Assembly: GCA_002989075.1 (NCBI GenBank)
Contig: PSQN01000006.1
Span: forward strand, 1,054,001 to 1,118,000
Direction of reading: 5' to 3'
Length of the DNA stretch: 64,000 nucleotides
Source: Arthonia radiata
Lineage: Eukaryota > Ascomycota > Arthoniomycetes > Arthoniales > Arthoniaceae
Made by a program: the position numbers and the translations under genes. The notes beneath the pieces are model-generated. The model was not told where the DNA came from and did not search any database. It saw nothing but the letters and a program-made list of their open reading frames with translations. Below, piece by piece: positions 1 through 12,220 of the stretch. The first letter of the stretch is position 1, and each line of letters opens with the position of its first letter.

Positions 1-3000
1 ACTATACTTCGATACTTAGATATTCTACGAGAGAAGTTTAACGCAGTATCTTATCTATAGCTAGCTACACGCAAGTATAAATAAGAGACGACTATACGTC
101 AACGATTCTATACGACAATAAGTACTTAGTTAATCGCTAAGATACTAAAGGAATACAATTAATTTTAATACTTGTTTAAGGAAGCTAAGCCGGACTTAGC
201 TCTCCTAGAACACAAACCGTAGAATTATATAATACCTTTACAAGAAGGCAAGACGCCAATATTCGGTTTAATATACTTTCTATTAGAAGCAGAGAACTAA
301 GCGCTCTACGACTATCTTAATAAAAACCTTAAGAAAAGATTTATTTAGAAATTAACATTACTAGCTAAATACCCGATACTCTTTGTACCAAAGAAAAATA
401 GTAAACTACGACTCTATATAGATTATAGACAATTAAATAGAGTAACTATTAAGAACCGATACCCGCTACCACGCATCGACGAGATTATAGACCGATTGTA
501 TAACGCGCAATAGTTTACTAAGTTTGATCTACAAGGAGCCTACAACCTAATCTGTATAAAGAAAGACGAAGAATAGAAAACAGCCTTCCGCACTAGATAT
601 AGACTTTTTGAGTATTGCGTTATACTCTTTAAGCTAATAAACGTACTAGCATTATTCTAGAAACTAATTAACAATACGCTTAGTAATTACCTAGATATAT
701 TTATAACTGCTTATTTAGACGATATCCTAGTATATAGCTGTACACTAGAAAAATATAAGAAATATATTAAGAAGGTATTAGAAAGATTAGTGTGTACCGA
801 TTTATAAATTAACATTAAGAAAACCTAGTTTTATTAATAATCTGTTAAATTTCTTAGATTTATAATTACCGAGCACGGTCTCTAAATAGAAGATTTAAAG
901 ATCTAATCTATTTTAACTTAGCCTATATTAAAGAATATAAAATAACTACAATAGTTTCTTAGTTTTGCTAACTACTATAGGTAGTAGATATCCAACTTTA
1001 GCCGAATTATAGCACTGCTGTCTTAACAAACGAAACAATCGATAGAATTCTCTTAGACGTAAAAAGAACAATTAGTATTTAAAGAGCTTAAGAAAGCCTT
1101 TAAGATCGGGCCCGTACTAGTAATATTCGACCTTAACCTACCGATTATTATAGAAACAGACGCGTTAGACTATACGATTAGAGTATATATAAGTTAAAAC
1201 AACAAGGAAAGAAAGCTTAGACCAGTAGCTTTCTACTTAAAGAAGATATTACTTATAGAACAGAACTATAATATTTATAATAAAGAGCTTTTAGCTATTA
1301 TAGCAGCATTCAAGATATAGCGAGCTTACCTGAAAGGAGCAAACTATACAATTATAGTATATACGGACTATAAGAACCTAACTTACTTTACAATAACAAA
1401 GAAACTTAACTGCAGACAAGTTAGATAGTTAGAGACTATAGCTCTATACAACTTTATTATTACCTACAAAAAGGGTTCCGAGAACGATAGAGCCGACGCT
1501 CTGAGCCGACGTCTAAATTACCTTAATAACAAGGACCATGTCGAGCACGCAATATTTTAAGAATAGAATAATAAGATTAGATACAATTAATTAGCAATAA
1601 CAATCGAGTTTGTTATTAAACTAAACAGCCGAATCCTAGATATCCTGAACGACCCTAAGACCTACTAGGAAAACGAGAAACAATACCTAAGATTAACTAA
1701 GAATAATAGAGGCTATTACGAATTCTAAGACAAAATCTACGTTCTAAGGAATCTAATTTAATATATTATTAGTAACTTCTACAATAACCCAACGAAGGAA
1801 CACAAAGGTATCGACAATACTATTAAAAAGATTATATAAACCTACTATATCCCGAGAATCTAATACTACGTCGAGAATTATATTTAAGAATACGATATAT
1901 GCGCAAGAACCAAGTACCCAAGATATTTACTATACGGTAAACTACAACTACTAAAGATACCCGAGAGACTATAGTATATAGTCTTACTAAACTTTATTAC
2001 TAAATTACCAACCTCCAAGGATCTACTCACAGAAGTAGCTTACAACGCTATCCTAGTTATATACGACAAACTAACAAAGTACGCGTACTTCGTACCTTAC
2101 AAGGAAGCTAGCAACTTAGAATAGTTAGTATATACCTTTCTTTAGATTATCTTAGCTAACTATAGTTAACTACAAAGAATTGTCTTAAATAGAGACTAAA
2201 AATTTGTCTTACGATTTTAAATATCCCTAATACAACAACTAGAAACAAAACAAAAGATGTCTATATTATTCTATTCGCAAACAGACGGACAAACGGAACG
2301 AACGAATTAAACACTAGAACAGTATCTCCGAGCATATATTAACTACCAGCAGAACGACTAGGTACAATTACTACTAGTAGCACAAGCCGCACACAATAAT
2401 ACAAAAAACGATATAACTAGGATAACTCTGTTTTATGCCTTATATAGCTATTACCCTCTTTAAGGAAGATAACTACAAAATAATACAGAAAACGAATTAG
2501 CTACGTAAATAGCTACAAGTACAAAAGCTCTGTACTAGCAGTTAAAGTCTAACAGCAAATTTATTAACAAACAAACAAGGAAATAGTATAATAAGTTAAG
2601 AACAACCCTAAATACAAGCATAAAAGAGGGGGGAAGAGCTTACTTGCTTATAAGAAACATAAAAACTATTAGACTAAGTAAGAAACTTAACTACACTAAG
2701 ACAGAACCGTTTAAAATCTTACAGCAATTAAGACTCGTAATATTTAAACTTAAACTCTTAAAAACAATAAGAATATATCCTATATTCTACGTAGCGCTAT
2801 TAAAACTAGCCTACTCTTAAGAAGCGAAACGATCTAACTTAGAAATCCTTTCTAACAACTAAGAACCCGAGTATAAGGTTAAAACGATTTAAGCTTATAA
2901 ACAATATTGAGGCAAACAACAGTATTTTATAAAATAGAAAGGATATTCTAAACATAAAAATTAATAGAAACTAGAATAAAACCTAATTAACTATAAAGAT

Positions 3001-4235
3001 ACTATTTAACGATATTAGAACTAGAATATTAATTAGTCGTAGCAGCACTAATACCCTAATTTACTATCTAGTGCGTCTCGCCGGTATCTAGATTACCTAC
3101 AAACAAACTAGTCTACTATGTTAGTAGCCTACTACCTAACTTTAGATACAGATCGTTACAAAAATCTATACTTAGGCTACTCAATACATCTACAATATTA
3201 CTACTAGATATAACCGCCAGCTATTTCTCCTCGAACAATGTATCGTTCTAATTTATCTTGTTCTACGTCTAAATACGCAACCTTTCGAACTCCTTCTCTA
3301 AATCTACTACCGCCGCTTTAATAGCTTCGCGCTACCTTTTTGCCGTACAAACGACTTTCTTCTCTCTCGCTAGACGCTTGCGTTGCCCCTAAAGGGCATC
3401 CGATACCTATAAGTACTAAGAACGGATACTCTGAGCTAAAATAAGTTAAACTAACACAAAAAACAAACGTAAGATAGAAACTAACTATCCTTTAACGACG
3501 GGCGAACGTTACACAACTTCTTATCGCAAACATACACAAAATACGATACCTTTCCTGATTTTAAAACACACTTCTTACCTAAATAAGAGCAACAGGAACA
3601 CAGAGGCATCTTTCGACTACAGACTTTAGTAAGAACGGTATTAATCTTAAGCGCTTTATTAGCGCTAAGAGCCTTCTTAACTTTAGATATAACGACTTAC
3701 AGAACTAAACCTGCTACAGGGCAACAACGAGGTTTTAATGTCTCTAGAGCCGTCGAGGACGACTAGCCTTAAAGAGGGGACCTTATGTTACGATCTTACT
3801 ACGTTAGGCTAGTACAAGGCTAAGCGCAGCCAGCCTCATTAGAGTATTATACAGTATACCCGACGACTCTAATATAGCGACGTTAGTAACGTCGCTATAT
3901 CGCAATAGAATCTCAACTACGCGACAAAGGAATTATTAGGACCGTTAGATATAAGAGAACATACCTTTGTACCTTAAACTATATAGCTAAACTAATAGCT
4001 AATCTTAGAATAAACTTTAGTCTATTAACTTAATATTTAAATACAAGTTTTTTAACTATATTTAAGTAACGTACTTTACCTTCTATCTATCTTAGTTAAG
4101 CCCCTCTTACCTTCTATAATCTGTCTTACCTCTCCTACCTTTTAGTCTCTAGCACACAAGATACCTACTACTAAGGTCGATAAGTATACAAGGCAAGTAA
4201 GCCTTAGTTCGGTCCTCCCAGCGACCGGCGTTACA
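1..4235 (+). mobile_element. Ty3/gypsy LTR retrotransposon, RIP-mutated fossil, 5' end outside window
   Basis: Pol traces lie in the usual gypsy order: reverse transcriptase about 350-860 (short readable blocks such as [11 protein letters not shown] and AYLDDILVYS), RNase H about 1120-1560, integrase about 1780-2560 starting with a zinc-binding-like NPTKEHKGID stretch, and a chromodomain-like tail about 2830-3010, which points to the chromovirus branch. Non-coding sequence with antisense coding traces (about 3060-3600) follows, then a purine-rich tract and a 3' LTR at 3786-4235. The element is broken with dozens of interruptions, and its composition is AT-rich with CpA/TpG scarce and CpG kept, as expected for RIP. 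The 5' LTR, gag and start of pol lie left of the window. It is old in mutational terms, although RIP makes age hard to judge. Confidence 0.85.
3786..4235 (+). repeat. 3' LTR of the gypsy element
   Basis: The segment begins TGTTACG and ends GCGTTACA, so it has the TG...CA ends of an LTR (450 bp), and it is preceded by a purine tract (AAAGAGGGGA) a few bases upstream, the expected plus-strand priming site. The partner 5' LTR is outside the window, so the ends rest on these terminal signals only. The base after the LTR falls directly inside copia-type sequence. Confidence 0.6.
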
Positions 4236-6283
4236 GTAGAGCAGTTGTTAACTTATATACTCTATTTAACGTTGCAACTAGCTGTAGACTAGCTATTAAG
4301 AAGCTAGTAACGCTATTAACTAGGGAAGCTAAATACTAGTATAAAGGTATAGACAAGGTAAATTACTCTAATTTAAATAAGACGGTAGCTAGTATAGTAG
4401 AGAACGACTTATAGGATCCGCCTTTACCTTTATTTAACTACAGCTATATTTTTAGCGCATTTATTAGGCTGTTTACGGTATTTAGCTTCGCTAAAGTATT
4501 TACCGCCGCTATCAATAATAGTAGTTACTAGCCGCTAGAGCTTAAGACTTATAAGTAGGCAATATAGCTTAACTAGAACTACTAAAGTAAGGCGATTGCT
4601 AAAGAGCTTAGTAGTTAGCAGCAGAACGGTACATTTACTTAGGAATACCTACTAAAAGGAAAGAAGACGCTTCTAACAAGATAGGTATTTAAGCTAAAAG
4701 TTAACAACAAGAGCGAGGTTGTTCGGTATAAGGTACGTATAGTAGCAAAGAGCTTCGTATAAAAGTAAGGTATCGATTTTAATAAGACCTTTGCTGTAGT
4801 CGTTAAGACTAATACGTTTCAGCTGTTTATAATATTAGTCGCTGCTAATAACCTTGAGTACGACTAGATAAATGTAGTAACGGCTTTTCTAAACTCTTTT
4901 TTTTCTAACGACGTTAAGTTGTAGATAAAACCGCCGGAAGGGGTATAACCGCCGGAGACAGGTATAAAATAGAAGCTAAACTATACGCTATATAGGCTCA
5001 AGCAGTTAGCTTAGAAGTAGTATAAAGATACTATACGTACGTTAATTAGCTAAGGCTTTAACTACTTAGAGTATAACTACTATCTATTCTTCTGCAGCAG
5101 CGTTTAAATACTTATCTATATTAACAACTTTCTAATTACTGTTCTAAATTGTAAACTTATAAATAAGACTAAGAAGAAGCTAAGTAGCCGCTATAAGATA
5201 AAGAATATAAGCGAGCTATAGTACTTTCTAGGTATTAAAGTTAAGCGCAATCGGGCGCTATAGAAGCTTAAGCTGAGTTAGAGAGCTTATTTTGAGCGTA
5301 TACTAAGTAAGCTGGGTATATTTGATTGTAAGCCCCGAGACACACCGTTAAGCAAGAACATTAAGGTACTGCCGCCGCCGCAGGACTATTAGTCGTTAGC
5401 CGAATTACTAAGTTAGTACTAGCGAGCCTACAGCTTTCTTATATACGTAGCGATAATTACCCGGCCGAATATTGCTTTAACGGTTACCAAGCTGTGTCGC
5501 TATATGTCTAATCTAACTAAATAGTACTATCTAGAGACTAAGTAGGTACTCTACTACATTAAGGGAACACTTAATAAAGGCGTAGAGTTTAACTTTAGGG
5601 ATAACGCTAAGAGAGACATTAGTATCGTTAAATAGAGCGATTCAGCCTTTGCTAACAGAGTAGGCCGCCGCTCGCATTTAAAATACGTATTTACCGTTAG
5701 AAACACTAAGAAAGCTCTAGTTACCTGGTATTTGGCGCTATAGCGTATCGTAACGCTTAGCACTACTAAAGCCAAATTGATTGCTCTAACTATAGCTACG
5801 CAGAAAGCTGTCTAGCTAAAGCGTCTACTTGGTAAGTTTAGAGCATCAATAACGGGCCTCATTAAGATTATAAAGTTAATAGAGGACAATACGAGTACAA
5901 TTAGCCTTAGCAAAAACTCTAAGCATTATAAAGCTACTAAGCACATTAAGGTACGTTAGTATTAGTATCGAGAGTAGTAGTTAAACGGCAATATTAATAT
6001 TACCTATATCGCGATAGCTAAGAATAGAGCCGATAGTTTTACTAAGGTTCTAGGCGCTTAAAAGCACGTCTTATTCTTATAGCAGTTAAATATAAACTAA
6101 GGGCTTTAGCTAGCTAGAATTTAATATCGATAGCAAGGCTATATTTACTTAAGTCTAAGTTAAACTTAATAAGATCTAGTTCTAAATAAGCAGGTAAATG
6201 TAGTAAAAGGCCTTAGAGTGTTAAATTGCTAGTAATAGATAAGTTTAATTATTAACGTCGCTAAGAAGGTTGCTACTAAGGAG

Positions 6284-6484
6284 TATATTAGAGATCTGCG
6301 TCTATGTTTTCTAGGTACAGTCTCAACTTTTATAACACGTCTTGTTAGTACTATACAAGCTATATAGTGTTAGGATATTTAATAGCTAGAGTCTTGGCTC
6401 GACCTTGTATTAAGCACCGAACGTCTTCTAGATTAGGAAGAATACACGCAATTCTATAACACTGGCACTAGTAGTGTTCTAACA
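6284..6484 (+). repeat. Copia LTR, left copy (heavily RIP-mutated)
   Basis: 201 bp, aligned base for base with 7432-7632. It follows a purine-rich tract and ends in TTCTAACA. Its first bases have drifted from the TGTGTCGG seen in the right copy by the CpA/TpG-directed loss that affects the whole block. Confidence 0.75.
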
Positions 6485-7431
6485 GAGACATACTATTAAG
6501 CGAGAACATTAAGGTACTACTACCGCCGCAGGACTATTAGTCGTTAGCCAAATTGCTGAGTTAATATTAGCGAGCCTGCGGCTTTCTTATATACGTAGCG
6601 ATAATTATCCGGCTAAATATTGTCTTAGCGGTTATTAAGCTGTGTCGCTATATATCTAACTTAACTAAACAGTACCACCTAGAAACTAAGTAGATACTCC
6701 GTTACATTAAGGAAATACTTAATAAAGGCGTAGAGTTTAACTTTAAGGGTAACGCTAAGAGAAATATTAGTATCGTTAAATAGAGCGATTTAGCCTTTAC
6801 TAACAGAGTAGGCCGCCGCTCGCATTTAAAATACGTATTTACCGTTAGAAACACTAAGAAAGCTCTAGTTACCTGGTATTTGGCGCTATAGCGTATCGTA
6901 ACGCTTAGTACTACTGAAGCTAAATTAGTTGCTCTAACCGTAGCTACGTAGAAAGCTGTCTAGCTAAAGCGTCTACTCAGTAAGTTTAGAGCATCAATAA
7001 CGGGCTTTATTAAGATTATAAAGTTAATAAAGGACAATATAAGCACAATTAGCCTTAGTAAAAACTCTAAGTATTATAAAGCTACTAAGCACATTAAGGT
7101 ACGTTGGTATTAGTGCCGGAAGTAGTAGCTGAACGGCAATATCGACATTACTTATATCGCGACAGCTAAGAATAGGGCCGATGGTTTTACTAAGGTCCTA
7201 GACGCTCAAAAGTACGTCTTATTCTTGCAGCAGTTAAATATAGACTAAGAACTTTAGCTGGCCAGAATTTAATATCGATGGCAAGGCCACATTTACTTAA
7301 GTCTGAGTCAAACTTAATGAGATCTAGTTTCGGATAAGCAGGTAGATGTGGTAAAAGGCCTTAGAGTGTTAAATTGCTGGTAACAGGTAAGTTTAATTGT
7401 CGACGTCGCCGAGAAGGTTGCTACTGGGGGG

Positions 7432-7632
7432 TGTGTCGGAAATCTGCGTCCATGTTTCCTGGGTGCAGTCTTAACTTTTATGACACGTCTTGTTGGTGCT
7501 ACACAAGCTACATAGTGTCAGGATGTTCGATAGCCGGAGTCTTGGCTCGACCTTGTGTCAAGCACCGGACGTCTTCCAGATTAGGAAGAACACACGCAAT
7601 TCTATGACACTGGCACCAGCAGTGTTCTAACA
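7432..7632 (+). repeat. Copia LTR, right copy (well preserved)
   Basis: 201 bp, starts TGTGTCGG directly after a G-rich polypurine tract (GGGGGG) and ends TTCTAACA, giving TG...CA ends. It is far less mutated than the left LTR copy. A 77-codon open frame that crosses it (7374-7607) is a by-product of the better preserved sequence and not a gene. Confidence 0.8.
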
Positions 7633-8609
7633 AGTAGTATATCTCTAATATATGTTTAACATATATTAAGTATATTACCTAAATAGGGGTAGTCCGTGTA
7701 CGCTGTGTGGTCGCCGAGCTTCTCCGTGTGTGAGCCGGCGTGTCCCCCGGCACCTCGGGTGCTCGGGTTACTATGTTAGGAAATTCTTGGCAGGTACTGG
7801 CATAGTCGGTATTTGCGCCAAAATTTTGTGGTAGGTATGGTAAGAGGCCAAAATCCATGATCACCGGACCATCCTCGACACTGTCTGTGTTAGATGGATC
7901 CGAATTTCCTTGAGAGCGCACGGTCAGTTTAAGACTCCACACAAGCACTTCTGGACCCTAAGCTAGCGTCCAATCGCTTGACAGCTCAGAACAAGGTCAT
8001 CATAATCAGCATCCCAAGAATTGGGATAATCGACTAAGCTGTTGAGTCTGCGCGACAGCGCAGCCTAAGCAGCTCGACAGCCCGCTAGAGATCTTGCCTC
8101 TTCCTATAAGCCACCCCTCATTATCCGACTAATATCCATGTATCGTTTGATCCGGCCCTATGCGAGCCTGGCAAGGCTATGAAAGGCAGGCTGAGCACCT
8201 CCCCAGGTAAAGCTTCTCAGACCAAGCACGGTAGCGACAAGTAGAGCACTGCGGATTGTGGTCCTCTGGTAGAGCACTTGAAAGCTTGTACAGCGAGCAA
8301 ACAACGGCGGGTGCTGATCTTTACGTCAAGTCTACCCCAAACCTCGGAGCATCCAGCGGTCTTGCACACGTTCTATCCTTGAGCTCATAGACCTAGACAC
8401 GTTCGTTAAAGGGACATGCACAGATGTCTCACTTCGTGTCTAGCGCCGCTTTGCTCTGCCTAAGAGTGTGAAAATCAAGACACGGCATACTGCTCAATCG
8501 ACCATGAAGCACACGAGCGTATCTGGGGCTCGTTGACACCGCCAGACCTGTTCTTGCTGAACTAGCTTGATATTATTACCCCTTAGCCAACCCGCGTCAA
8601 TGTCTCCTA
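7633..8609. other. Gene-poor stretch between the retroelement block and the lipase gene
   Basis: Base composition returns to about half GC within roughly 60 bases of the LTR. Only short open frames occur (for example 7679-7948 on the minus strand, 89 codons), none with recognisable motifs. The right part is the 3' flank of the lipase gene. Nothing else is seen. Confidence 0.5.
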
Positions 8610-10214
8610 TCATGCTACCTCGTATGCATACTGCGGCCTTTCCAAAAAGTAGCTGACCACTTTCTGGTAGCCACTCATGTCCAACGCGGGTGAGCGCATT
8701 TGTGTCGTGCATTTGCCTTGACTTTTGACGCCGTTGAAACGCGCAGCGATCCAGTCTAGCCATATCTGCTGGCTGGCAAACATCGTAGGGACGTGGTCCG
8801 CGCCTTCAAACAAGACGTACTCGAGATCTGCATCCGGGACATTGCTACACGTCTCGTTGACCACCTGTGTGGTGCCGGCTTCAGGAACCGTGATATCGGC
8901 CGTCCCCTGCAATACGAGCATTGGCCCAGCGAAGGGCTTACCAGCAGCAGAAACAAGCTTGTTGAATGTGTCGAGGTACCACGAACTGTTGACACTCCCT
9001 GCTGTGGCGTATTCCACCCCGGGAGTGCCGAAAAGCTCCAGGAAGACCGATTGACAACCATTGAGTCCTTCTAGCAAGTCGAGAGCCTGGAGTCCGGCCG
9101 AACTTAGCCACAAGCTTGGCTCAAAGTCATTTGGGAAGACTGAAGCGACGGTGTTCGCCAGTAGCGCAACGTATGGCGCAGACGTCTCCGGCGGCACACT
9201 TGCGAAGTACGCAGCTATGTCTACTAGTGGGCTGGCTGCGATCGATCCCAGGTAGCCTGAAACCGGCTTCTCATATTGTCGCTGTGCTGCAGACCAGGCT
9301 ACGCTGCCACCTTGAGAATGGCCCAATACAACGAACTCCGTCGATAGCTCCGACGGCCAAGCTTTGTGCACAGCTTCGACAGCGAAAAATCTGCGGATGA
9401 ACAGTGAGTAAGACAAATCCTGGAGTCGCACGGGAGGGAGACTCACACGTCATTAGCGCCCGCGGGACTTGCGAGCCATTCATGAGCTACAGGCTCGCCA
9501 TCGGATGTCTCATTTACTCCGAGACCGGCGTAGTCCACGCCCACTACTACGTAGCCCTGGAGCGCCAAAGTAAACGGCGCCGCAAACTGGTACCTTGATC
9601 ATTCGGCGTCAGTGTATTATCTTTCTCAAGACCCACCATCAATGCATGTGAGCTCACCATAGATTTTGAACATGGCTGGGCGCGCACTCCGGATATAATC
9701 CGCTTGTCCCATGCGCCCATGCAACGACCGGGAAACCGGAGCAATCATCAAACTGATGTGGCATCCATGGCCACAGCACAAAGCCCGAGGCTGGTACCGA
9801 CGAGCCGTTGAGAGTCTCTGTCTGGTATAGGAAACGCGACAAAGCAAGCTGTGGCGGGACCGTGAACGAGGTCACATTCGTCTGTTGCTCGATCTTGAGT
9901 AGATCACCTGGAATGACCGTGGTTGCATTGTCGGGTAAGGTATAGAAGCCGTCCGAGAAAACAGACTCAGTTGCCCAATTTGACCTCTCAAAGTCGATTG
10001 CAACCTGGGCTGCTTGCTGGGTTTGTGCATCGAGACCAGAGGCAGCGATTCTTGCGGCTGCTTCATTGTACAAATCAGAACCTTGAAGCGCGCCGTATGT
10101 GTTCAGCTGCTCTGATGCGGGTGGTGGTCCAGACTGGGGTGTGGCACATACTGAGCATACAAGCGTGAGTACAGCAAGAGCCCGCAGCAGTGGTCGGCTG
10201 GTCGCGAGTGTCAT
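8610..10214 (-). CDS. Secreted lipase of the fungal LIP family (alpha/beta hydrolase)
   Basis: Three exons: 10214-9658, 9593-9447 and 9390-8610, with GT-AG introns of 64 and 56 nt; the joined frame gives 494 residues. The N-terminus (MTLATSRPLL, then ALAVLTLVCSVCA) is a signal peptide, so the enzyme is probably secreted. The nucleophile elbow GHSQGG puts the catalytic Ser at about residue 260; LQGTAD and GADHV further on fit the acid and His. Exon 2 encodes the YVVVGVDYAGLG strand-turn typical of secretory lipases (Pfam LIP, PF03583). Such enzymes hydrolyse triacylglycerols or related esters outside the cell. No frame break is seen. It lies between the retroelement fossils and the small-gene array. 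A related esterase or peptidase activity cannot be excluded from sequence. Confidence 0.87.
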
Positions 10215-10467
10215 GTTGAATAATTTATGGAGGGATCGTAAGTTCAGATACTAGGGAAAGGACCTATGTATTGCTTGCACCCCAGAGGCCATGGAGTTGG
10301 CAAAGCTCAGGCCTCTCGGCCAGGCTCAGTCGCTTAATAGCGCACTCGGTCTCCGCACCTTGCACTGATTGCGATCAATCAGTCATAAAAATGTCAGCAC
10401 CGAGTACGCCTGACAGCCCATGTGCTCGCCGCAAAAGGAAAGCATGTTGCTGTTTGCAGTGACGGCA

Positions 10468-10475
10468 TGACGTCA
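10468..10475. promoter_or_regulatory. Palindromic CRE-like site upstream of the lipase gene
   Basis: TGACGTCA, a perfect bZIP/CREB-type palindrome, lies about 250 bases upstream of the lipase start codon on its 5' side. A role in lipase control is inference from position alone; the octamer can occur by chance. Confidence 0.25.
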
Positions 10476-11766
10476 CCTTGCTTCGGCCCCAGCGCTGGAC
10501 AAATCTCACCTCACAAATGAAGCCAAAGCGAGGTTAGAAGGAAAGTCAGAGGTACGATCAACCTGAGCGATCAACCACATTGTGGCGCTGGCGAGTTGGA
10601 ACCAAGATTGCACGCGGTATCCTTCCTTGTAATGTCAAACCAAGCCTTCGAACATGATCACGCGAAAGGCCGTTAGTCAAGGATACTGCAGTACATTTTG
10701 CTTGGGAGTGAAAGTTACGGTATAAAGGATACCAGCGCAGTGAGGTAGAGTGGTGGAGGGAATGCGATGTCAACAAAGTCGTATGGAATAGACTAATCCA
10801 TATATAGCTAGTGCGCCAAGCTCCGCTCTTCCCTGCCAGTGCCGTAAACAAACAAACACTTGACTCCACGAACACCAGCTTATGGCTAGATTATCCGGAG
10901 GAGAGCCGTGAAAGAAATTTTGTCTGCGCTTACGTATGTTGTAAAGCAACGCTTCCCATCCCAACCCGCTACTTCTCGTCTCGTGGGAGATGCTTACGTG
11001 TCACTTTGCATACTTGGATCAAATATTCCACCAGGATCGACACAGAGGACGCCCATCACTTTCAAATGGCGCGTTCCGAGCAAGAACATCCACTGAGAGC
11101 ACGCTTCCGAGCTACTCCGACCCCTCCACTGAATGCTTCAGTAGTCACTGATGCCGCCAAGTGAATGTGACGCTCAAAATGGCGTGGACGCTCATAGACG
11201 GTAGTCTACCGAGGATGGACCCCTCGCGGGCGAAGCCAAGTGTGAACAACGATACTCGCGCTCCTACTCCTTCTTGTAGATCCTCTTGTGAAGGACTGTG
11301 AAAGCTTTCGTCATGCTCCGCAGCTTTATCTCCAAGGATTGTACAAGTGTCTTATTCAAACGCAACCTTCACACCCAACTGGAGACATGCCGCACTCTAC
11401 GCTTTTGTTGGCTGATGCAAGTCGAGAAGAGCCTTAAGGCGTATGACTGACAATCTTTTGCAGCATTATACCCCTATCTCTGTGTCCTCGCAGATCCACC
11501 ATCGAGCATTGCAAGCTACCACAGACTGCTATCATGACTGAGAAAGGCCGAAATGACGACTGCTCTGCCATGGGGTATAGTCTGCAGCAAGGCTGAAATG
11601 ATCGCGAATCGCGATCGCGGGAAGATCGTCACTTGGGGTGTGTGCGAACTTTCTGCCGTATTGTTTTGTGCTCGGATTTTCAATTTCCTCTATTTTTATT
11701 GGCACACGAGCAGTGTTGGCTAGTCCGCGAACTAATCGCCTCCAAGGCTGAATACATTGGGTCCAG

Positions 11767-11939
11767 GACTTGACGACCGGCTGGGAAAAGATTGGCGAGC
11801 CATCGAGCAGTACACAAAGGCGGTAGAAATCTATGCCTCGGTGACGCCGTACAAAATGGCTGCGATCACAGAAATACTACAATTCATTCATTGCGGGACC
11901 GTCCGCTTGCAGTCGCCGTCATACGTTACAACTCTATGA
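11767..11939 (+). pseudogene. Possible relic of an eighth member of the tandem small-gene family
   Basis: After a plausible acceptor (GGGTCCAG) the plus strand reads GLDDRLGKDWRAIEQYT, which resembles the start of exon 2 in the real members (for example RLEGDEK...W..FI..FM in member 2 and GLENHDKQWIAFIDGTM in member 5). The rest of the domain (KKFP and the terminal VP block) is not found before the stop, and no matching exon 1 with Trp plus donor is seen upstream. It lies about 450 bases before member 1, closer than the usual spacing. This could be chance similarity. Confidence 0.25.
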
Positions 11940-12220
11940 ATTACTGATCCTCGAGGATGGAAGGAAGCGCCCAACTCAGGAGCAGCCAGATCACCCAGCC
12001 TTCAAGGATCTTACAGGTGGCGGTTCGTCAAGACTGTTACAAAAGTCATCAAGTGGCCATCAACGCTCTCGTTTCCGCTGGAAAGCCTATGCAATCTTCC
12101 CGCTCTATGTATTGCTCTTCAGTTGCAAGCTCTTGAGCGCCTTTCAACCCTTTGTTCCAACTCGAGCGGACAACAACCTACCCGCAAGAAGCCCTCGACA
12201 TATTTCGTCGAAGCTGCAAT

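Larger units (their letters stand above)
4236..7632 (+). mobile_element. Ty1/copia LTR retrotransposon, 5'-truncated, RIP-mutated fossil with duplicated 3' part
   Basis: Readable copia-type blocks give reverse transcriptase (about 4690-5170), the region after it, and RNase H (about 5390-6060, including SNLTK and KALVTWYLAL-type stretches). A purine tract and a 201 bp LTR (6284-6484) follow. After this LTR the sequence re-enters the internal region at the point matching 5337 and runs to a second LTR (7432-7632). The gag, protease and integrase parts are missing here. The left edge coincides with the right end of the gypsy LTR, so the gypsy element probably inserted into this one and the 5' half may lie beyond the window. 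The element is broken with dozens of interruptions. Confidence 0.85.
5337..7632 (+). repeat. Direct tandem duplication, two units of 1148 bp (5337-6484 and 6485-7632)
   Basis: The sequences starting at 5337 and at 6485 align colinearly without visible length change: each unit covers the RNase H region, the purine tract and one 201 bp LTR, and both measure 1148 bp by my boundaries. The right unit keeps many more CA/TG dinucleotides in its last 400-500 bp than the left unit. The unit start lies inside the internal region, not at an LTR edge, so a simple nested insertion does not explain it. Confidence 0.8.
10215..12220. other. 2 kb spacer between lipase and the small-gene array
   Basis: Several short open frames on both strands overlap each other without recognisable motifs. 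The only stretch worth noting is 11757-11939 (plus strand), listed separately as a possible relic of the array family. The lipase promoter should lie in the first few hundred bases. Confidence 0.5.

Noticed and set aside
7374-7607. Plus-strand open frame of 77 codons in the element block
   Set aside because: It spans the purine tract and LTR of the copia duplicate, so it is not a gene.
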